The notes: generated by a model from the letters alone, not told the origin. Shown: positions 39,205 to 47,836, numbered from the stretch's first letter. The stretch is 64,000 nt of DNA from Streptomyces sp. WP-1 (GCF_030450125.1 NZ_CP123923.1:7163001-7227000); one strand, 5' to 3'. Made by a program: numbers and translations.

Positions 39205-39762
39205 GTGCGTGACGTGCAGGACGAGGCGCCGGCGGAGGAACTCGCCCGGCATGCCGCCGCCGGGGACCCGGCGGCCCTGGAGCGGCTGCTGAGCGAGCTG
39301 CGGCCCGACGTCGTACGCCGCTGCGGGCGCTTCCTGCCCTGCCGGGAGGACGCCGAGGAGGCCGCCCAGGACGTGCTGCTCCAAGTGGCCCGGTACATCG
39401 GCACCTTCGAGGGCCGCAGCCGCTTCAGTACCTGGCTGTACACCGTGGTCGCCAACTGCTGCCGGCAGAAGTACCGCGAGCTGAAGCGGCGGGCCGCCGA
39501 GCAGCCCGTCGCCATCGAGCCGGCGCACGCCGTCGACCCGCGCACCACCAGCGTCATCGCCGGTTCCCGGGTGGACCTGCTGGAGGCGCTGGAACGGCTG
39601 GAGCGCGAGCATCCGCAGCTGGTCGCGCCGCTGGTCTACCGGGACATCTGCCAGCTGGACTACGCCGAGGCCGCCGAGCGCGCCGGGATCCCGCTCGGCA
39701 CCTTCAAGTCCCGGCTGCACGAGGCCCGCCGGCAGGTACGGCCCTGGCTCACGAGCCCCTGA
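39205..39762 (+). CDS. ECF-type RNA polymerase sigma factor
   Basis: This 185-residue sigma-70 family protein has region 2 in EDAEEAAQDVLLQVARYIGTFEGRSRFSTWLYTVVANCCRQKYRE and region 4 in LDYAEAAERAGIPLGTFKSRLHEARRQV. No anti-sigma gene follows directly. Instead it is flanked by a Ser/Thr kinase and by a phosphatase with an anti-sigma-like ATPase domain, either of which could regulate it. The start is GTG 39205 with AAGGGG upstream. Its end overlaps the end of the convergent phosphatase gene by 14 bp. Confidence 0.88.
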   Translation: MRDVQDEAPAEELARHAAAGDPAALERLLSELRPDVVRRCGRFLPCREDAEEAAQDVLLQVARYIGTFEGRSRFSTWLYTVVANCCRQKYRELKRRAAEQPVAIEPAHAVDPRTTSVIAGSRVDLLEALERLEREHPQLVAPLVYRDICQLDYAEAAERAGIPLGTFKSRLHEARRQVRPWLTSP

Positions 39763-42148
39763 CCGGCGGCTGGTCGTCCTCCTCGAACAGCGGCAGCTCC
39801 GCCCAGATCGTCTTGCCCTCCCCGGTGTGCCGGCTGCCCCAGCGCTGGGTGAGCTGAGCGACCAGCAGCAGCCCCCGGCCGCCCTCGTCGAAGGTCTTGG
39901 CCCGGCGCAGATGCGGGGCGGTGTGGCTGGTGTCGGAGACCTCGCAGATCAGCGTGGCCGCGTCATGGATCAGCCGGAGCCGGATCGGATGGGCGCCGTA
40001 GCGGATGGCGTTGGTGACCAGCTCGCTGACCACCAGCTCCGCCGTGAACGACGCCTCGCTCAGCCCCCACACGTCCAGCTGCTCCACCACCTGCTTGCGG
40101 ATCGGCGCGACCAGCGCCGGGTCCGCCGGGATGTCCCAGGTCACCACCTGGGAGGCGGGCAGCCCCTGGGTGCGGGCGAGCAGCAGCGCCACGTCGTCGG
40201 CGGCGCCGCCGGACGGCAGCAGGGTGCGCAGGATCCGGTCGCAGGACAGGTCCAGCGAACCGGCGCCCGCGCTCAGCGCCTCGAAGAGCATCGCCCGCCC
40301 GGCGTCCCCGTCCCGGTCCCGGGACTTGACCAGGCCGTCCGTGTACAGCGCGAGCACGGTGCCCTCCGCCAGCTCCACCTCGGCGGACTCGAACGGCAGC
40401 CCGCCCAGGCCCAGCGGCGGACCCGCGGGCAGGTCCAGCTGGTGCGGGCGGCCGCCCGGCGGCAGCACGACGGGCGGCGGATGCCCGGCGCGGGCCAGCG
40501 TGCAGCGCCGCGACACCGGGTCGTAGACCGCGTACAGACAGGTCGCGCCGACCTCGCCGGTGCTGCCGTCCCGGCCGGTCTCCTCCGCGAGCCGCATCAC
40601 CAGGTCGTCCAGGTGCGTGAGCAGTTCGTCCGGGGCGAGGTCGATGTCCGCGAGGGTGCGTACGGCGGTGCGCATCCGGCCCATGGCGGCCGAGGCCTGG
40701 ACGCCGTGGCCGACCACGTCCCCGACGACCATCGCGACGCGCAAGCCCGACAGCGGGATCACGTCGAACCAGTCGCCGCCCACCCCCGCGCGTGCCGCCG
40801 GCAGATACCGGGAGGACGCCTGGAGGGCGGCCGTGCGCGGCAACGTGCGGGGCAGCAGGCTGCGTTGCAGGGCGAGGGCGGTCTCCCGCTCGCGCGAGTA
40901 GCGCCGGGCGTTGTCGATGCAGACGGCGGCCCGGGCCGTGATCTCCTCGGCCAGCATCCGGTCGTCGGCGTCGAAGCCGTCCGGGCGCCGGTGCCGGGTG
41001 AAGACGGCGACGCCCAGGGTGAGCCCGCGGGCCCGCACCGGCACCGACATCGTGGAGTGGATGCCGAAGGCCCGCACCTGCCGGGTGCGGGCGCTGTTCC
41101 AGTCCGTCCAGGGACTCATGTCGCCCGCGGTGCGGGAGGCGATGATGGTGTGGCCCGCGGTCAGCGAGTCCGCCTGCGGGGAGCCGGACGGATAGCGCTC
41201 GGTCCGCCCCGGTTCCATCACCGCCTCCGGCACCCCGTCCAGGACCGAGCGGTGGGCGGCCCGGCGCAGGGTCACCGGGGTGGCGACGCGGGCCGGGGGC
41301 TCACCGCCGTACTCCTCGGGGTCCAGCAGGTCGATGGTGACGAAGTCGGCGAGCGCGGGGACGCACATGTCGGCCAGCTCCTGCGCCGTGCGGGTGACGT
41401 CGAGGGTGGTGCCGATGCGCATGCTCGCCTCGTTGACCAGCTGGAGGCGCTGCCGGGCCCGGTGGCTGTCGCTGACGTCGTGCGCGGCGAGGCACACGCC
41501 CCGCACCCGGCCCGCGCGGTCGCGCACCGGCGCCATCCGGGCGAGCCAGGCGTGCGCCCGGCTCTCGCCGCCGGCCCGCATGAAGGTCCGCACGTCCAGC
41601 GGGCGGCCGGTGGCCAGCACCTCCCGCATGCCCCGCGCCAGTTCCTCGCTCTGCGGGCCGTCGACCAGCTCCGTGAAGCGCAGGCCCCGCGCGTGGTCCT
41701 CCGGCAGCCCGGAGACCACGGACATGGCGTCGTTCATCCGGCGCAGCCGCAGCTCCTCGTCGTAGACCGCGATCGCGCACGGCGACTGGAGCAGGCCCGC
41801 CTCGCCCAGCGGATCGTCCGCGGCGGGCGGCTCCGTGCGGGGCACGGGGGCGAACAGGACCCACCGGTTCCCCGCGCCGTCGGGCGCCGGGCGGTACCGG
41901 GCGAGCAGCCACAGGTCGACGCGGTGGCCGTCGAGGTGGCGCACGGCGAGCGTGCCCTGCCAGCGGGAGTCCCGGGGCAGCGTGGGCGCGGGCCCGATGA
42001 GCAGGCGCGCGGCGGGGCGGCCCACGACCGCGTCGGCGGGGTGGCCGAGCAGGCGCCGAGCGCCCTCGTTCCACTCCACCAGCGTTCCGTCGTCATCGAT
42101 GACAGCTCGGGCCGTCGCCGCCTCGTCGAACGGATAGACCCGGCTCAT
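39749..42148 (-). CDS. PAS-PAS-GAF-SpoIIE phosphatase with C-terminal anti-sigma ATPase domain
   Basis: The product has 799 residues. There are two PAS domains (~10-110 and ~120-235), a GAF (~260-415), a PP2C/SpoIIE phosphatase (~440-650; metal Asp in GGDWFDVIP and GDVVGHG, then YTDGLV and GGAADDVALLL), and an RsbW-like HATPase (~670-785; ELVVSELVTNAIRYGA, FDEGGRGLLLV). Such proteins dephosphorylate STAS antagonists and/or bind sigma factors in response to sensed signals. The start is ATG 42148 with GGGAG 8 nt upstream; GTG 42175 is possible. It converges with the sigma-factor gene. Confidence 0.92.
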   Translation of the reverse strand: MSRVYPFDEAATARAVIDDDGTLVEWNEGARRLLGHPADAVVGRPAARLLIGPAPTLPRDSRWQGTLAVRHLDGHRVDLWLLARYRPAPDGAGNRWVLFAPVPRTEPPAADDPLGEAGLLQSPCAIAVYDEELRLRRMNDAMSVVSGLPEDHARGLRFTELVDGPQSEELARGMREVLATGRPLDVRTFMRAGGESRAHAWLARMAPVRDRAGRVRGVCLAAHDVSDSHRARQRLQLVNEASMRIGTTLDVTRTAQELADMCVPALADFVTIDLLDPEEYGGEPPARVATPVTLRRAAHRSVLDGVPEAVMEPGRTERYPSGSPQADSLTAGHTIIASRTAGDMSPWTDWNSARTRQVRAFGIHSTMSVPVRARGLTLGVAVFTRHRRPDGFDADDRMLAEEITARAAVCIDNARRYSRERETALALQRSLLPRTLPRTAALQASSRYLPAARAGVGGDWFDVIPLSGLRVAMVVGDVVGHGVQASAAMGRMRTAVRTLADIDLAPDELLTHLDDLVMRLAEETGRDGSTGEVGATCLYAVYDPVSRRCTLARAGHPPPVVLPPGGRPHQLDLPAGPPLGLGGLPFESAEVELAEGTVLALYTDGLVKSRDRDGDAGRAMLFEALSAGAGSLDLSCDRILRTLLPSGGAADDVALLLARTQGLPASQVVTWDIPADPALVAPIRKQVVEQLDVWGLSEASFTAELVVSELVTNAIRYGAHPIRLRLIHDAATLICEVSDTSHTAPHLRRAKTFDEGGRGLLLVAQLTQRWGSRHTGEGKTIWAELPLFEEDDQPPVRGS

Positions 42149-42383
42149 CGTCGCCGCTCCCAAGCGCACACTCACAGTGAACAGGTGGCACCCCTCGCGC
42201 CCCCCAGCCTAGTGCGTCGCGCACACCGGTGGACGCCGGGCCCCGGCAGGGGAGGGGGCGCCGGCACCGGGGGCGGGCAGGCCGCGGGTGAAGCAGCGGT
42301 ACGCGCCGGAGCCGGTACCGCGGCGGATACGGTGCGACCTGCGGAGATTTACGGGTGAGTACCCGAGCGGTACCGTTTGGTCC

Positions 42384-42623
42384 ATGCCAGCTCTCAACGT
42401 GGAGTTCAGTGACCGGGAACTAGAGGACCTGCGGCAGATCGCCAAGGAGCGCGGTACGTCGATGAAGGCCCTCGTCCGCGAGGCCGCCGCCGCCGACATC
42501 GCCCGGCACCGGGCGCTGAAGGAGGGCGCCGCGGCGTTCCGCAGCTTCTTCACCGCGCACGCCGAGGAGTTCGCCGCCGCCTTCCCCGAGGACGAACCTC
42601 CCGCACGGGGCGAGGCCGCCTGA
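42384..42623 (+). CDS. Small antitoxin-like protein (ribbon-helix-helix/Phd-like partner)
   Basis: This 79-residue, highly charged helical protein has an N-terminal ALNVEFSDRELEDLRQIAKERGTSMKALVREAA that resembles ribbon-helix-helix DNA-binding antitoxins. The C-terminal part could wrap the partner encoded 1 bp after. There is no ribosome site; instead TTTACG-N17-TACCGT (42348-42376) ends 7 nt before the ATG, so the transcript is probably leaderless. GTACC half-sites (GAGTACCCGAGCGGTACC) overlapping this promoter suggest autorepression. Confidence 0.7.
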   Translation: MPALNVEFSDRELEDLRQIAKERGTSMKALVREAAAADIARHRALKEGAAAFRSFFTAHAEEFAAAFPEDEPPARGEAA

Positions 42624-42624
42624 G

Positions 42625-43005
42625 GTGATGCAGCCCGTCATCCATATCGATGTCCCGTGGCTGCTCCAGCGCCACGAAGAGGTCCTGCCCGAGCAGCCCG
42701 CGATCGACGACTTCTCCGCGCTGGTCGCCGCCGTCGCCCGGCACCGGGTCGACCCGCCCCGGCTCGGCGTGGACTCCGACCCCGCCTGGCGGGCCGCCGC
42801 CCTGCTGCACACCCTCGCCCTGCTCAAGCCGCTGCCCGCGGCCAACGCCCGCTTCGCCTGCGCCACCGCCGTCGCCTACATGTTCGTCAGCGGCGCCGGC
42901 ATCGACCCGCCGTACGGCGCGCTGGTGGACCTCGCCCGCGATCTGATCTCCGGCAAGACGGACGTGTACGGGGCCGCCGACCGGCTCCGCTCCTGGCAGA
43001 TCTGA
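42625..43005 (+). CDS. Doc/Fic-family toxin-like protein with degenerate active site
   Basis: The 126-residue protein has the helical layout of Doc toxins and pairs with the antitoxin gene 1 bp upstream. Where Doc/Fic proteins have HPFxDGNKR, this reads KPLPAANAR: the catalytic His is Lys and the Gly and Lys are Ala, leaving Pro, Asn and Arg. Kinase/AMPylation chemistry by the usual mechanism is therefore doubtful. It may be a neutralised toxin or have a changed activity. GTG 42625 or ATG 42628 starts it; translation is likely coupled. Confidence 0.7.
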   Translation: MMQPVIHIDVPWLLQRHEEVLPEQPAIDDFSALVAAVARHRVDPPRLGVDSDPAWRAAALLHTLALLKPLPAANARFACATAVAYMFVSGAGIDPPYGALVDLARDLISGKTDVYGAADRLRSWQI

Positions 43006-43389
43006 AACGCCGCCCACCCTGGACCAGGGCCGCCCGACCCGACTCCTCCGCCGGCCGGGCCGGCGCCCGCTCGGGCGGTGATCACCAGGTGAACACGGGG
43101 AGTCATGAAGGGGGTCCCGGGTGGCGGTGTCGGAATGTTTCCGGACGATTAAATAACCGCTGATTTTCAGCCAATTGGCGACTCCCCGAGGGCCGCCGCC
43201 GCCCAGTTCCAGGGCCCCGCCGTTCGAATTCCGTGACTTCACGCCACTGCTTCAACACGAAAGGTTACCGAAACCTGTGGGGTCGATGTGTGTTTCCGGC
43301 GTGGACTCGGCAGAGTGGCGCACGCCGCTCCGACGTCCTACCGGAAACGGAGCCGGCACCCGTCTAGTTCGAGCGGAAGGATGCACACC
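43006..43389. other. Intergenic region upstream of the protease-inhibitor gene
   Basis: This 384-bp stretch has no gene I can support. It contains a perfect GGTGATCACC palindrome (43077-43086), an AT-rich stretch around 43148-43180 (GATTAAATAACC), and a purine-rich ribosome site just before the inhibitor gene. It probably holds the SSI promoter. Confidence 0.5.
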
Positions 43390-43824
43390 ATGCGGAACAC
43401 CGCGCGCTGGGCAGCGGCCCTCGGCCTCACGGCCGTCGCCGTCTGCGGACCCCTGACCGGGGCCGCCGTCGCAGCCCCGGACGCCGCCCCGGCCTCGCTC
43501 TACGCCCCTTCGGCGCTGGTGCTGACCATCGGCCACGGCGGCGAAGCGGCCACCGCGACCCCCGAACGCGCCGTCACCCTCAGCTGCGCCCCGAAGGCCT
43601 CCGGCACCCACCCGGCCGCCGCCACCGCCTGCGCGGAACTGCGCGGTGTCGGTGGCGACTTCGCCGCCCTCAAGGCGCGCGACGACGTGTGGTGCAACAA
43701 GCTGTACGACCCCGTGGTCGTCACCGCCCAGGGCGTGTGGCAGGGCCAGCGGGTCAGCTACGAACGCACCTTCGGCAACTCCTGTGAGCGGGACGCCGTC
43801 GGCGGCAGCCTCTTCGCGTTCTAG
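43390..43824 (+). CDS. Subtilisin inhibitor-like protein (SSI family), Lys at P1
   Basis: This 144-residue secreted inhibitor has a signal peptide of ~28 residues (AAVAA), then [15 protein letters not shown], the strongly conserved SSI start. Four Cys ([28 protein letters not shown]) make the two family disulfides. At the reactive loop SSI has CPMVYDP with Met at P1; here it is CNKLYDP, so P1 is Lys and P1' Leu, predicting inhibition of trypsin-like as well as subtilisin-like proteases. GGAAGG lies 9 nt before ATG 43390; an ATG at 43381 is too close to it. Confidence 0.95.
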   Translation: MRNTARWAAALGLTAVAVCGPLTGAAVAAPDAAPASLYAPSALVLTIGHGGEAATATPERAVTLSCAPKASGTHPAAATACAELRGVGGDFAALKARDDVWCNKLYDPVVVTAQGVWQGQRVSYERTFGNSCERDAVGGSLFAF

Positions 43825-43979
43825 CGAGGGCTGCCCAAGGACCGGGATCGCAGGGTCTTCGTACACACCGGATCAGGACCGTGACTGGGGAGTGCGGACC
43901 TCTCGGAACGGGGAACCCGTGATCTCGCGCCGGACCGCCGGGCGAAGTGGGGTCGCCCGCCGGTTTGCCGGCACACAGA

Positions 43980-44023
43980 GCCGCTCCCCGGACAGGCCCG
44001 TGGGGGGCCTCCCGGGGAGCGGC
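43980..44023. terminator. Hairpin between convergent SSI and CDGSH genes
   Basis: Perfect 12-bp arms GCCGCTCCCCGG (43980-43991) and CCGGGGAGCGGC (44012-44023) with a 20-nt loop, flanked on the right by GAAAAA, lie 16 bp after the CDGSH stop. Confidence 0.75.
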
Positions 44024-44039
44024 GAAAAACCAACGGTGC

Positions 44040-44237
44040 TCAGGACTTGCGTCGATGACTGGTGTCGCACCAGGGGTATCGGCGACTGCGCCGGCAGGTG
44101 CACAGAGCGACACGGAAGCGGTCCGAGGACACCGTCGTACCGTCTTCCAGTTCCACCTCGACCGGACCCTCCACGAGCAGCGGCCCCCGCCGCCGCACGG
44201 TGATCCGGCGGGCGCGGTCAGCGGGTTCGTTCGGCAC
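44040..44237 (-). CDS. CDGSH-type iron-sulfur protein
   Basis: This 65-residue basic protein contains CTCRRSRRYPWCDTSH, the C-x-C-x8-9-C-D-x-S-H 2Fe-2S ligand set of CDGSH proteins with three Cys and one His. The usual Gly of CDGSH is Thr. It is the last gene of a three-gene overlapping operon with a methyltransferase and a haem-oxygenase-like diiron protein, so it may supply electrons to the latter (inference). It starts 20 bp inside the methyltransferase gene. Confidence 0.85.
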   Translation of the reverse strand: MPNEPADRARRITVRRRGPLLVEGPVEVELEDGTTVSSDRFRVALCTCRRSRRYPWCDTSHRRKS

Positions 44238-44910
44238 GGATCACCACCAGCTCCTCCGTCGTCTCGTGCGGCGCGAGCAGCCCGCGCCCGCGCAACCACT
44301 GCTCCCGGGAACGCAGTACGGGCCCCAGCGCGATCCAGCGCCGCCGCACCACCGCGGCCTTCAGACCCGCGCCGTGCAGCAGTTCCAGGGTGCGTCCGGG
44401 ATCGCTCAGCGCCGACTGCACGATCAGCAGCACGCCCCGGGACGCCAGCAGCGCGGGCGCCTCCCGGCAGATCCGGTCCAGCACCAGCCGCCCGTCATGG
44501 CCCGCGTCCCAGGCCCGGGAGGGGCCGCGCGGCCCGCGTCCGCCGTGCGGGGCGGGCACATAGGGCGGGTTCGCGAGGATCACGTCGTACGACCCTCCGC
44601 GCGCCGGCGCGAAGAGGTCGCCGCGCCGGATCCGCACCGGCAGCCGGAACACCAGGGCGTTCAGCCGGGCCGTCCACACCGCCCGCCGGGACACGTCCAC
44701 CGCGGTCACCTCGGCACCCCGCCGGGCCGCCGCGAGGGCCAGCGCCCCGCTTCCGGTGCCCACGTCGAGCACCCGCGCCCCGGCCGGTACGGCCTCCTCG
44801 CGCAGGGCCTCGGCCAGCAGCGCGGTGTCGTCCTGAGGGGCGTAGACGCCCGGAAGCAGCAAAGCGATCACGCGACGCGAGTACCCGGACATACCGAAAA
44901 TATGGGTCAT
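44218..44910 (-). CDS. Class I SAM-dependent methyltransferase (HemK/N5-glutamine-type NPPY motif)
   Basis: The product has 230 residues. VLDVGTGSGALALAAARRGA binds SAM, AVDVSRRAV is motif II, and VILANPPYVPAP is the NPPY motif typical of methyltransferases acting on planar nitrogens such as Gln/Asn side chains or bases. The extra N-terminal 30 residues (SRRVIALLLPGVYAPQDDTALLAEAL) match the HemK2/Mtq2-like group. Its ATG overlaps the stop of the preceding diiron protein gene. The substrate is unknown. Confidence 0.82.
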   Translation of the reverse strand: MTHIFGMSGYSRRVIALLLPGVYAPQDDTALLAEALREEAVPAGARVLDVGTGSGALALAAARRGAEVTAVDVSRRAVWTARLNALVFRLPVRIRRGDLFAPARGGSYDVILANPPYVPAPHGGRGPRGPSRAWDAGHDGRLVLDRICREAPALLASRGVLLIVQSALSDPGRTLELLHGAGLKAAVVRRRWIALGPVLRSREQWLRGRGLLAPHETTEELVVIRAERTR

Positions 44911-45920
44911 ACCGTGCTCGGCTGTTCGAGGGGGGCGCGCAGCGTGGACCGGCCCGCGCGCCAGTCGGTGAGCAGCCGCCGTGCGAGCCGCTCCTCCAGG
45001 TGCTCGGTCGCGTCGATGCCGAAGGCGATGTCCGGGGCCAACTCCGGTTCCTCCTCCAGCAGTCCGCCGATCACCTCGTGCCGTACCACCTGTTCGTGCA
45101 CCGCGTCCGCCTCCACGTGCTCGTCGTAGAAGAACTGCGCGGCGGCCCCCGCGCCGGTGCGGCGCAGCGCCTCGGCGAGCCGCCGGGAGCCGGGGGAGGA
45201 GGTGATCTCCACGTCCGCGAAGTGGCCGACCAGCGCGCCGCGCAGCGCGCGGTGCAGGCCGAACAGGGACATCAGGTTGACGACGGCCAGCATCTCGGCG
45301 GGCGCCGCGTCCAGGTAGCGGCCGTACGCGGTGTCCAGGCCGAGGTCCCGCATCAGGTCGGCGAACAGGCGGGCGTGCACCCGCTCGGCCCGGCCGCCGC
45401 CGAACTCGTCGTACTCCACCGCCGCCATCGCCGCCTTCGCCCGCCCCCACAGCCGGGGCAGCACCCAGGCGTGCGGGTCGGCCTCCTTAAGGTGGTACAG
45501 GGAGCGCTGCGCCGCGTACTCGCGCAGCTGCCACAACTCGCCCTCGGCACACAGGAAATGGCTGACCCCCGTGCCCTCGGCCGGTTCCACCAGGAGCGCG
45601 CCGAGCGCGTCGTCGAGGCTCTCGTGCCCGGGGGCGTCGGCGCGCAGCGCGGCCAGGAAGCGGTGCTCCAGCCCGGCCCGCAGACGCAGCAGGTCCGGGT
45701 CCCACTCGGCGTCGGCGGGCACGCCCGCGAAGCCGCGGTAGTGCAGCTCGTAGCAGAGGTACAGGGCGAGCTGCGGGTCGTCCCCGTAGGGGTCCCCGTC
45801 GTCGGCGGGGGCGGGAAGCGGTCCCGTACCGGGGAGCGGTCCGGTGCCGCGCAGGTAGGCGATCAGCGCGGCGGACAGCGGGCCCCGTGCGGGCGGCAGC
45901 TCGGGTCCTCGTGGGTTCAT
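44907..45920 (-). CDS. Haem-oxygenase-like diiron protein (iron-containing redox enzyme family)
   Basis: This 337-residue all-helical protein of the HDO superfamily shows likely iron ligands spread as in this group: Glu in LKEADPHAWVLPRL, Glu/His in EYDEFGGGRAERVHARLF, Asp/His in FFYDEHVEADAVHEQVV, and Glu/Asp in GIDATEHLEERL. HDO enzymes use a labile di-iron centre for oxidative cleavage or hydroxylation. It is first in the operon with the methyltransferase and CDGSH protein. The substrate is unknown. Confidence 0.82.
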   Translation of the reverse strand: MNPRGPELPPARGPLSAALIAYLRGTGPLPGTGPLPAPADDGDPYGDDPQLALYLCYELHYRGFAGVPADAEWDPDLLRLRAGLEHRFLAALRADAPGHESLDDALGALLVEPAEGTGVSHFLCAEGELWQLREYAAQRSLYHLKEADPHAWVLPRLWGRAKAAMAAVEYDEFGGGRAERVHARLFADLMRDLGLDTAYGRYLDAAPAEMLAVVNLMSLFGLHRALRGALVGHFADVEITSSPGSRRLAEALRRTGAGAAAQFFYDEHVEADAVHEQVVRHEVIGGLLEEEPELAPDIAFGIDATEHLEERLARRLLTDWRAGRSTLRAPLEQPSTV

Positions 45921-45948
45921 GGCGGCCGGGTACCCGGATCCGGGCAGG

Positions 45949-46140
45949 TCAGTGGCGCCGTTCGGGTGCCGTACGGTCCCCGGACGCCTGTTCCTGGGCT
46001 TCCGTGCTCGGGCTGATGGCGTCCCCCGCCTCGCCGTCCCCGTGGCGCTTCTCGCCGCGCAGCTCGGCCTGCTCGGCCTCGTGCAGCACCTCCTCCAGCG
46101 CCGTCTCGGGCCGCTTGCCGTGCTTGTTCTCGCTGGTCAT
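45949..46140 (-). CDS. Small hydrophilic protein of unknown function
   Basis: This 63-residue, strongly charged protein (Glu/Lys/Arg-rich, one predicted helix ETALEEVLHEAEQAELRGEK) has no Cys or membrane segment. A clear AGGAG 7 nt before the ATG supports it as a real gene. It lies 28 bp before the diiron protein gene on the same strand and could be part of that operon. I do not recognise a family. Confidence 0.6.
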   Translation of the reverse strand: MTSENKHGKRPETALEEVLHEAEQAELRGEKRHGDGEAGDAISPSTEAQEQASGDRTAPERRH

Positions 46141-46242
46141 GGCGTCTCCTGCCGGTCGGTGAGTTCCTGGTCCGCGTCCGGATACCCGGCACGGCCCGCC
46201 CTAAGCGCGGGCCCGGTACGGCCGCCCCCGGACAGGGCGAGA

Positions 46243-46270
46243 GGCCGCCGTCTCCCTGCGGACGGCGGCC
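46243..46270 (-). terminator. Hairpin after the DHA2 transporter gene
   Basis: The arms GGCCGCCGTC and GACGGCGGCC (10 bp, 8-nt loop) lie 63 bp past the transporter stop. Copies of CTCGGCTCGGG fill the gap between. Confidence 0.65.
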
Positions 46271-46333
46271 CCTCGGCTCGGGTGGCTCTCGGCTCGGGCG
46301 GCCCCTCGGCGGCTCTGCCGGGGCCGGGGGGTC

Positions 46334-47836
46334 TCACATGTGGACGACGGCCGCCGCGCCCGGGTCCTGCCGCGGCACCCCGGGCCGGTAGAGCAGGAAG
46401 GTGAGCACCGTGCCCGCGGCGAAGAAGCCCGCCGACCACCAGAAGGCGGTGGTGTAGCTCTCGATCGTGGCCTGGGCCTGGACCAGCTTGCTGGTGGCGT
46501 CACGGCCGGCCATGTAGTGCGTGGCGGCGCTGGTCGCGAGGGTGTTCAGCAGGGCCGTGCCGACCGAGCCGCCCACCTGCTGCATGGCGTTGACGCTCGC
46601 GGAGGCCACGCCCGCGTCCTCGGCTGCGACCCCGCCGGTGGCCAGCTGCATCGCGGGCGGCATCACCAGGCCGAGGCCGAAGCCGGTCACGATCAGCTGC
46701 GGCAGCACGGCGCCGCTGTAGTGCGAGCCGAGGCCGATGCCGGTCAGCCAGGCCATGCCGGCCATGGCGATGGCGAACCCCAGCGGGATGACCGGCTTCG
46801 GGCCGAGGCGCGGTACCAGGAGCGTGGTGCCCAGCTGCGCCGCCACCATCAGCGCGCCGACCATCGGCAGGAACGCCACACCGGTCCTGGTGGGGCTGAA
46901 GCCGAGGTTGAGCTGGAGGTAGTAGGTGAGGAACAGGAACACGCCGAACATGCCGGCGCCGGTGATCAGCACCGCGAGGAAGGAGGCCGACCGGTTGCGG
47001 TCCAGCAGGATCCGCAGCGGCAGCAGCGGGTGCGCGGCGCGGGTCTGCCACCAGGTGAACGCGGCGAGCAGTACGGCGCCCGCGAGCAGGAAGCCCCAGG
47101 TCAGCGGGGAGTGCCAGTGGTGGCTCTCGGCGTTGGAGAAGCCGTAGACCACGGAGAAGAGCCCGGCGGCGACCAGGACCGTGCCCGGCACGTCCAGCTT
47201 GGCGTGGCCCGCGTCGCGGTGGTTGCCCAGCAGGATCCAGCCGCCCGCGAAGGCGATGACCGCGATGGCCACGTTCACGTACAGCGTCCAGCGCCAGTCC
47301 AGGGCGTCGGTGAGCAGCCCGCCGAGCAGCAGGCCGACCGCGCCGCCGGCACCGGCGATCGCGCCGTAGACGCTGAAGGCGCGGGCCCGCTCGCGGGCGT
47401 CGGTGAACGTGGTGTTCAGCAGGGACAGCGCGGCCGGTGCGAGCAGCGCGCCGAAGGCGCCCTGGAGGGCGCGGGCGGTGACCAGCATGGCGAAGCCGTT
47501 CGCCGCGCCGCCGAGCGCGGAGGCACCGGCGAAGCCGACGACGCCGACGAGGAAGGCGGGCTTGCGGCCGAACAGGTCGGCGATGCGGCCGCCGAGCAGC
47601 AGCAGCGAGGCGAAGGCCAGTGCGTAGGCGGTGACGATCCACTGCCGGTTGCCGTCGGAGAAGCCGAGGTCGCGCTGGGCGGAGGGCAGGGCGATGTTCA
47701 CGATCGTGGCGTCGAGGACCACCATCAGCTGGGCGACGGCGATCACCGCGAGGATCCACCACCGCCGGGGCGAGGCGTCGTGCGGTGCCGGTCCGGCCCC
47801 CGTCCGGGGGCCGTCGGTCAGGGTCTTCTGGGACAT
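46334..47836 (-). CDS. MFS drug:proton antiporter, DHA2 (14-helix) family
   Basis: The 500-residue exporter has 14 predicted helices. LDATIVNIALPSAQRDLGFSDGNRQWIVTAYALAFASLLLLGGRIADLFGRK shows DHA2 motifs D1 and A, and GAIAGAGGAVGLLLGGLL is the antiporter motif C. It should expel drugs or toxic metabolites. It diverges from an SDR gene. Two palindromes of the form CGAAAC...GTTTCG between them look like operators for a TetR-type repressor that is not encoded next to it. The ATG at 47836 is used; the ribosome site is GGAGTGG. Confidence 0.9.
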   Translation of the reverse strand: MSQKTLTDGPRTGAGPAPHDASPRRWWILAVIAVAQLMVVLDATIVNIALPSAQRDLGFSDGNRQWIVTAYALAFASLLLLGGRIADLFGRKPAFLVGVVGFAGASALGGAANGFAMLVTARALQGAFGALLAPAALSLLNTTFTDARERARAFSVYGAIAGAGGAVGLLLGGLLTDALDWRWTLYVNVAIAVIAFAGGWILLGNHRDAGHAKLDVPGTVLVAAGLFSVVYGFSNAESHHWHSPLTWGFLLAGAVLLAAFTWWQTRAAHPLLPLRILLDRNRSASFLAVLITGAGMFGVFLFLTYYLQLNLGFSPTRTGVAFLPMVGALMVAAQLGTTLLVPRLGPKPVIPLGFAIAMAGMAWLTGIGLGSHYSGAVLPQLIVTGFGLGLVMPPAMQLATGGVAAEDAGVASASVNAMQQVGGSVGTALLNTLATSAATHYMAGRDATSKLVQAQATIESYTTAFWWSAGFFAAGTVLTFLLYRPGVPRQDPGAAAVVHM

